Assembly: GCA_947650365.1 (NCBI GenBank)
Contig: OX393556.1
Span: 80,356,579-80,420,578 of the forward strand
Origin: Chamaelirium japonicum
Taxonomy: Eukaryota; Streptophyta; Magnoliopsida; Liliales; Melanthiaceae
Reading direction: 5' to 3'
Length of the DNA: 64,000 nt
Shown here in pieces: positions 63,984-64,000 of the stretch (positions within the stretch are counted from its first letter, which is position 1; each line of letters starts with the position of its first letter). Position numbers and translations under genes: made by a program. Below the pieces are notes generated by a model, which saw nothing but the letters and a program-made list of their open reading frames with translations, searched no databases and was not told the origin of the DNA.

Positions 63984-64000
63984 TGGATCGTGCTAATGAA
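63974..64000. repeat. 10-bp inverted repeat at the window edge
   Basis: TTCATTAGCA, a 7-nt spacer TGGATCG, then TGCTAATGAA. The arms are exact reverse complements and the right arm ends at the last base, so the palindrome may continue outside. Confidence 0.9.
63984..64000 (+). repeat. Satellite block 80 (F), cut by window end
   Basis: Seventeen bases of F sequence (GGATCGTGCTAATGAA after T). The block is truncated by the window. Confidence 0.8.

Larger units (their letters stand above)
1..64000. repeat. 23/28-bp satellite array filling the window
   Basis: Every line of the window is built from a 23-bp unit (GAATGAATTA then GAATGGATCGTAC) or its 28-bp form with ACATT inserted after GGAT, on either strand. 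The unit is quasi-pentameric (GAATG, AATTA, GAATG, GATCG plus TAC), so the 28-mer is the same frame plus one pentamer. Unit GC is 8 of 23, with 6 G and 2 C on the F strand. No stretch of more than about 30 bases fails to match the unit. Extent beyond the window is unknown because repeats run off both edges. No known satellite family name is assigned. Confidence 0.98.

Noticed and set aside
1..64000. CRISPR array
   Set aside because: Units are directly abutting 23- or 28-bp repeats with no unique spacers, and both strands are used. No cas genes are present.
1..64000. Human satellite II/III (GGAAT-type) DNA
   Set aside because: The unit shares GAATG/CATTC pentamers, but the fixed 23-bp period with GATCGTAC and the ACATT 28-mer does not look like the diverged GGAAT arrays of HSat2/3. 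The resemblance is superficial.
1..64000. CENP-B box in the unit
   Set aside because: ATTCG occurs, but the required downstream CGGG part is absent from the consensus, so a centromere role cannot be argued from this motif.
1..64000. Telomeric or subtelomeric simple repeats
   Set aside because: No TTAGGG-, TTAGG- or TTTAGGG-type runs were seen on either strand; TTAGAATGG is only part of the unit.
1..64000. tRNA, rRNA, promoters, terminators or origins
   Set aside because: No sequence outside the repeat exists in which to place them. AT-rich TATA-like strings (GATATATTCG) are variants of the 28-mer.

Overview
The whole 64-kb window is one satellite (heterochromatin-type) tandem array. No gene, RNA gene, transposon, CRISPR array or unique-sequence island is visible. 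Arrays of this size and uniformity point to a eukaryotic chromosome, most likely a heterochromatic block (pericentromeric, subtelomeric or a sex or B chromosome). The species cannot be told from the sequence.

Basic unit. The repeat is 23 bp, read as GAATGAATTA followed by GAATGGATCGTAC (about 35% GC, G-rich on one strand). A second, 28-bp form differs by a 5-bp insertion, ACATT, after GGAT and usually ends CGTGC instead of CGTAC. Rarer lengths (20, 22, 24, 27 bp) occur as recognisable variants. I call the orientation shown 'F' (+ strand) and its reverse complement 'R' (- strand).

Orientation. The array changes strand 79 times, giving 80 blocks of about 17 to 2260 bp, about 61% F and 39% R. 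About 70 of the 79 switches fall into 13 recurring junction sequences. This suggests that few inversion events happened and were then copied with their flanks. In the feature list, F-to-R classes are J1 (GTACGAATTCATTC), J2 (GAATGAATTCGTACGATC), J3 (GTGCAC), J4 (GAATCGTACGATCC), J5 (GAATGCACGATCCATG) and J6 (GGATTCGCACG). R-to-F classes are K1 (CCATTATGGATAC), K2 (ATTCAGGATCG), K3 (GATCCTGAATTAG), K4 (CGATCGTACG), K5 (CATTCGTACGAATG), K6 (CCATAATGGATCA) and K7 (TTCTTTCGTGCG).

Layout. 1-7460: left part with local duplications of 337, 235, 69 and 523 bp. 7461-24728 (copy A) and 24729 to about 42330 (copy B): two tandem copies of a 17.3-17.6-kb higher-order unit that match block by block. 42.3-48.7 kb: mosaic related to the left part and to the interior of A/B. 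48.7-52.5 kb: partial third copy. 53.06-53.6 kb and 54.5-56.1 kb: further partial copies. 56.1-64 kb: mosaic of modules found elsewhere. Most length differences between copies are whole numbers of units (23, 46, 69, 120 = 4x23+28, 276 bp), the mark of in-register unequal exchange or conversion.

Coding. Because 23 is not divisible by 3 and each unit carries stops, reading frames are normally closed within about 70 nt. The single 63-codon frame (8253-8444) is repeat read through a strand switch and is not called as a gene. Any function would lie in DNA structure, chromatin or transcripts: inverted blocks could fold back, GC skew flips at every switch, and each unit carries the 8-bp palindrome TCGTACGA. 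Block edges were placed by eye and are good to a few bases, because many junctions are palindromic.
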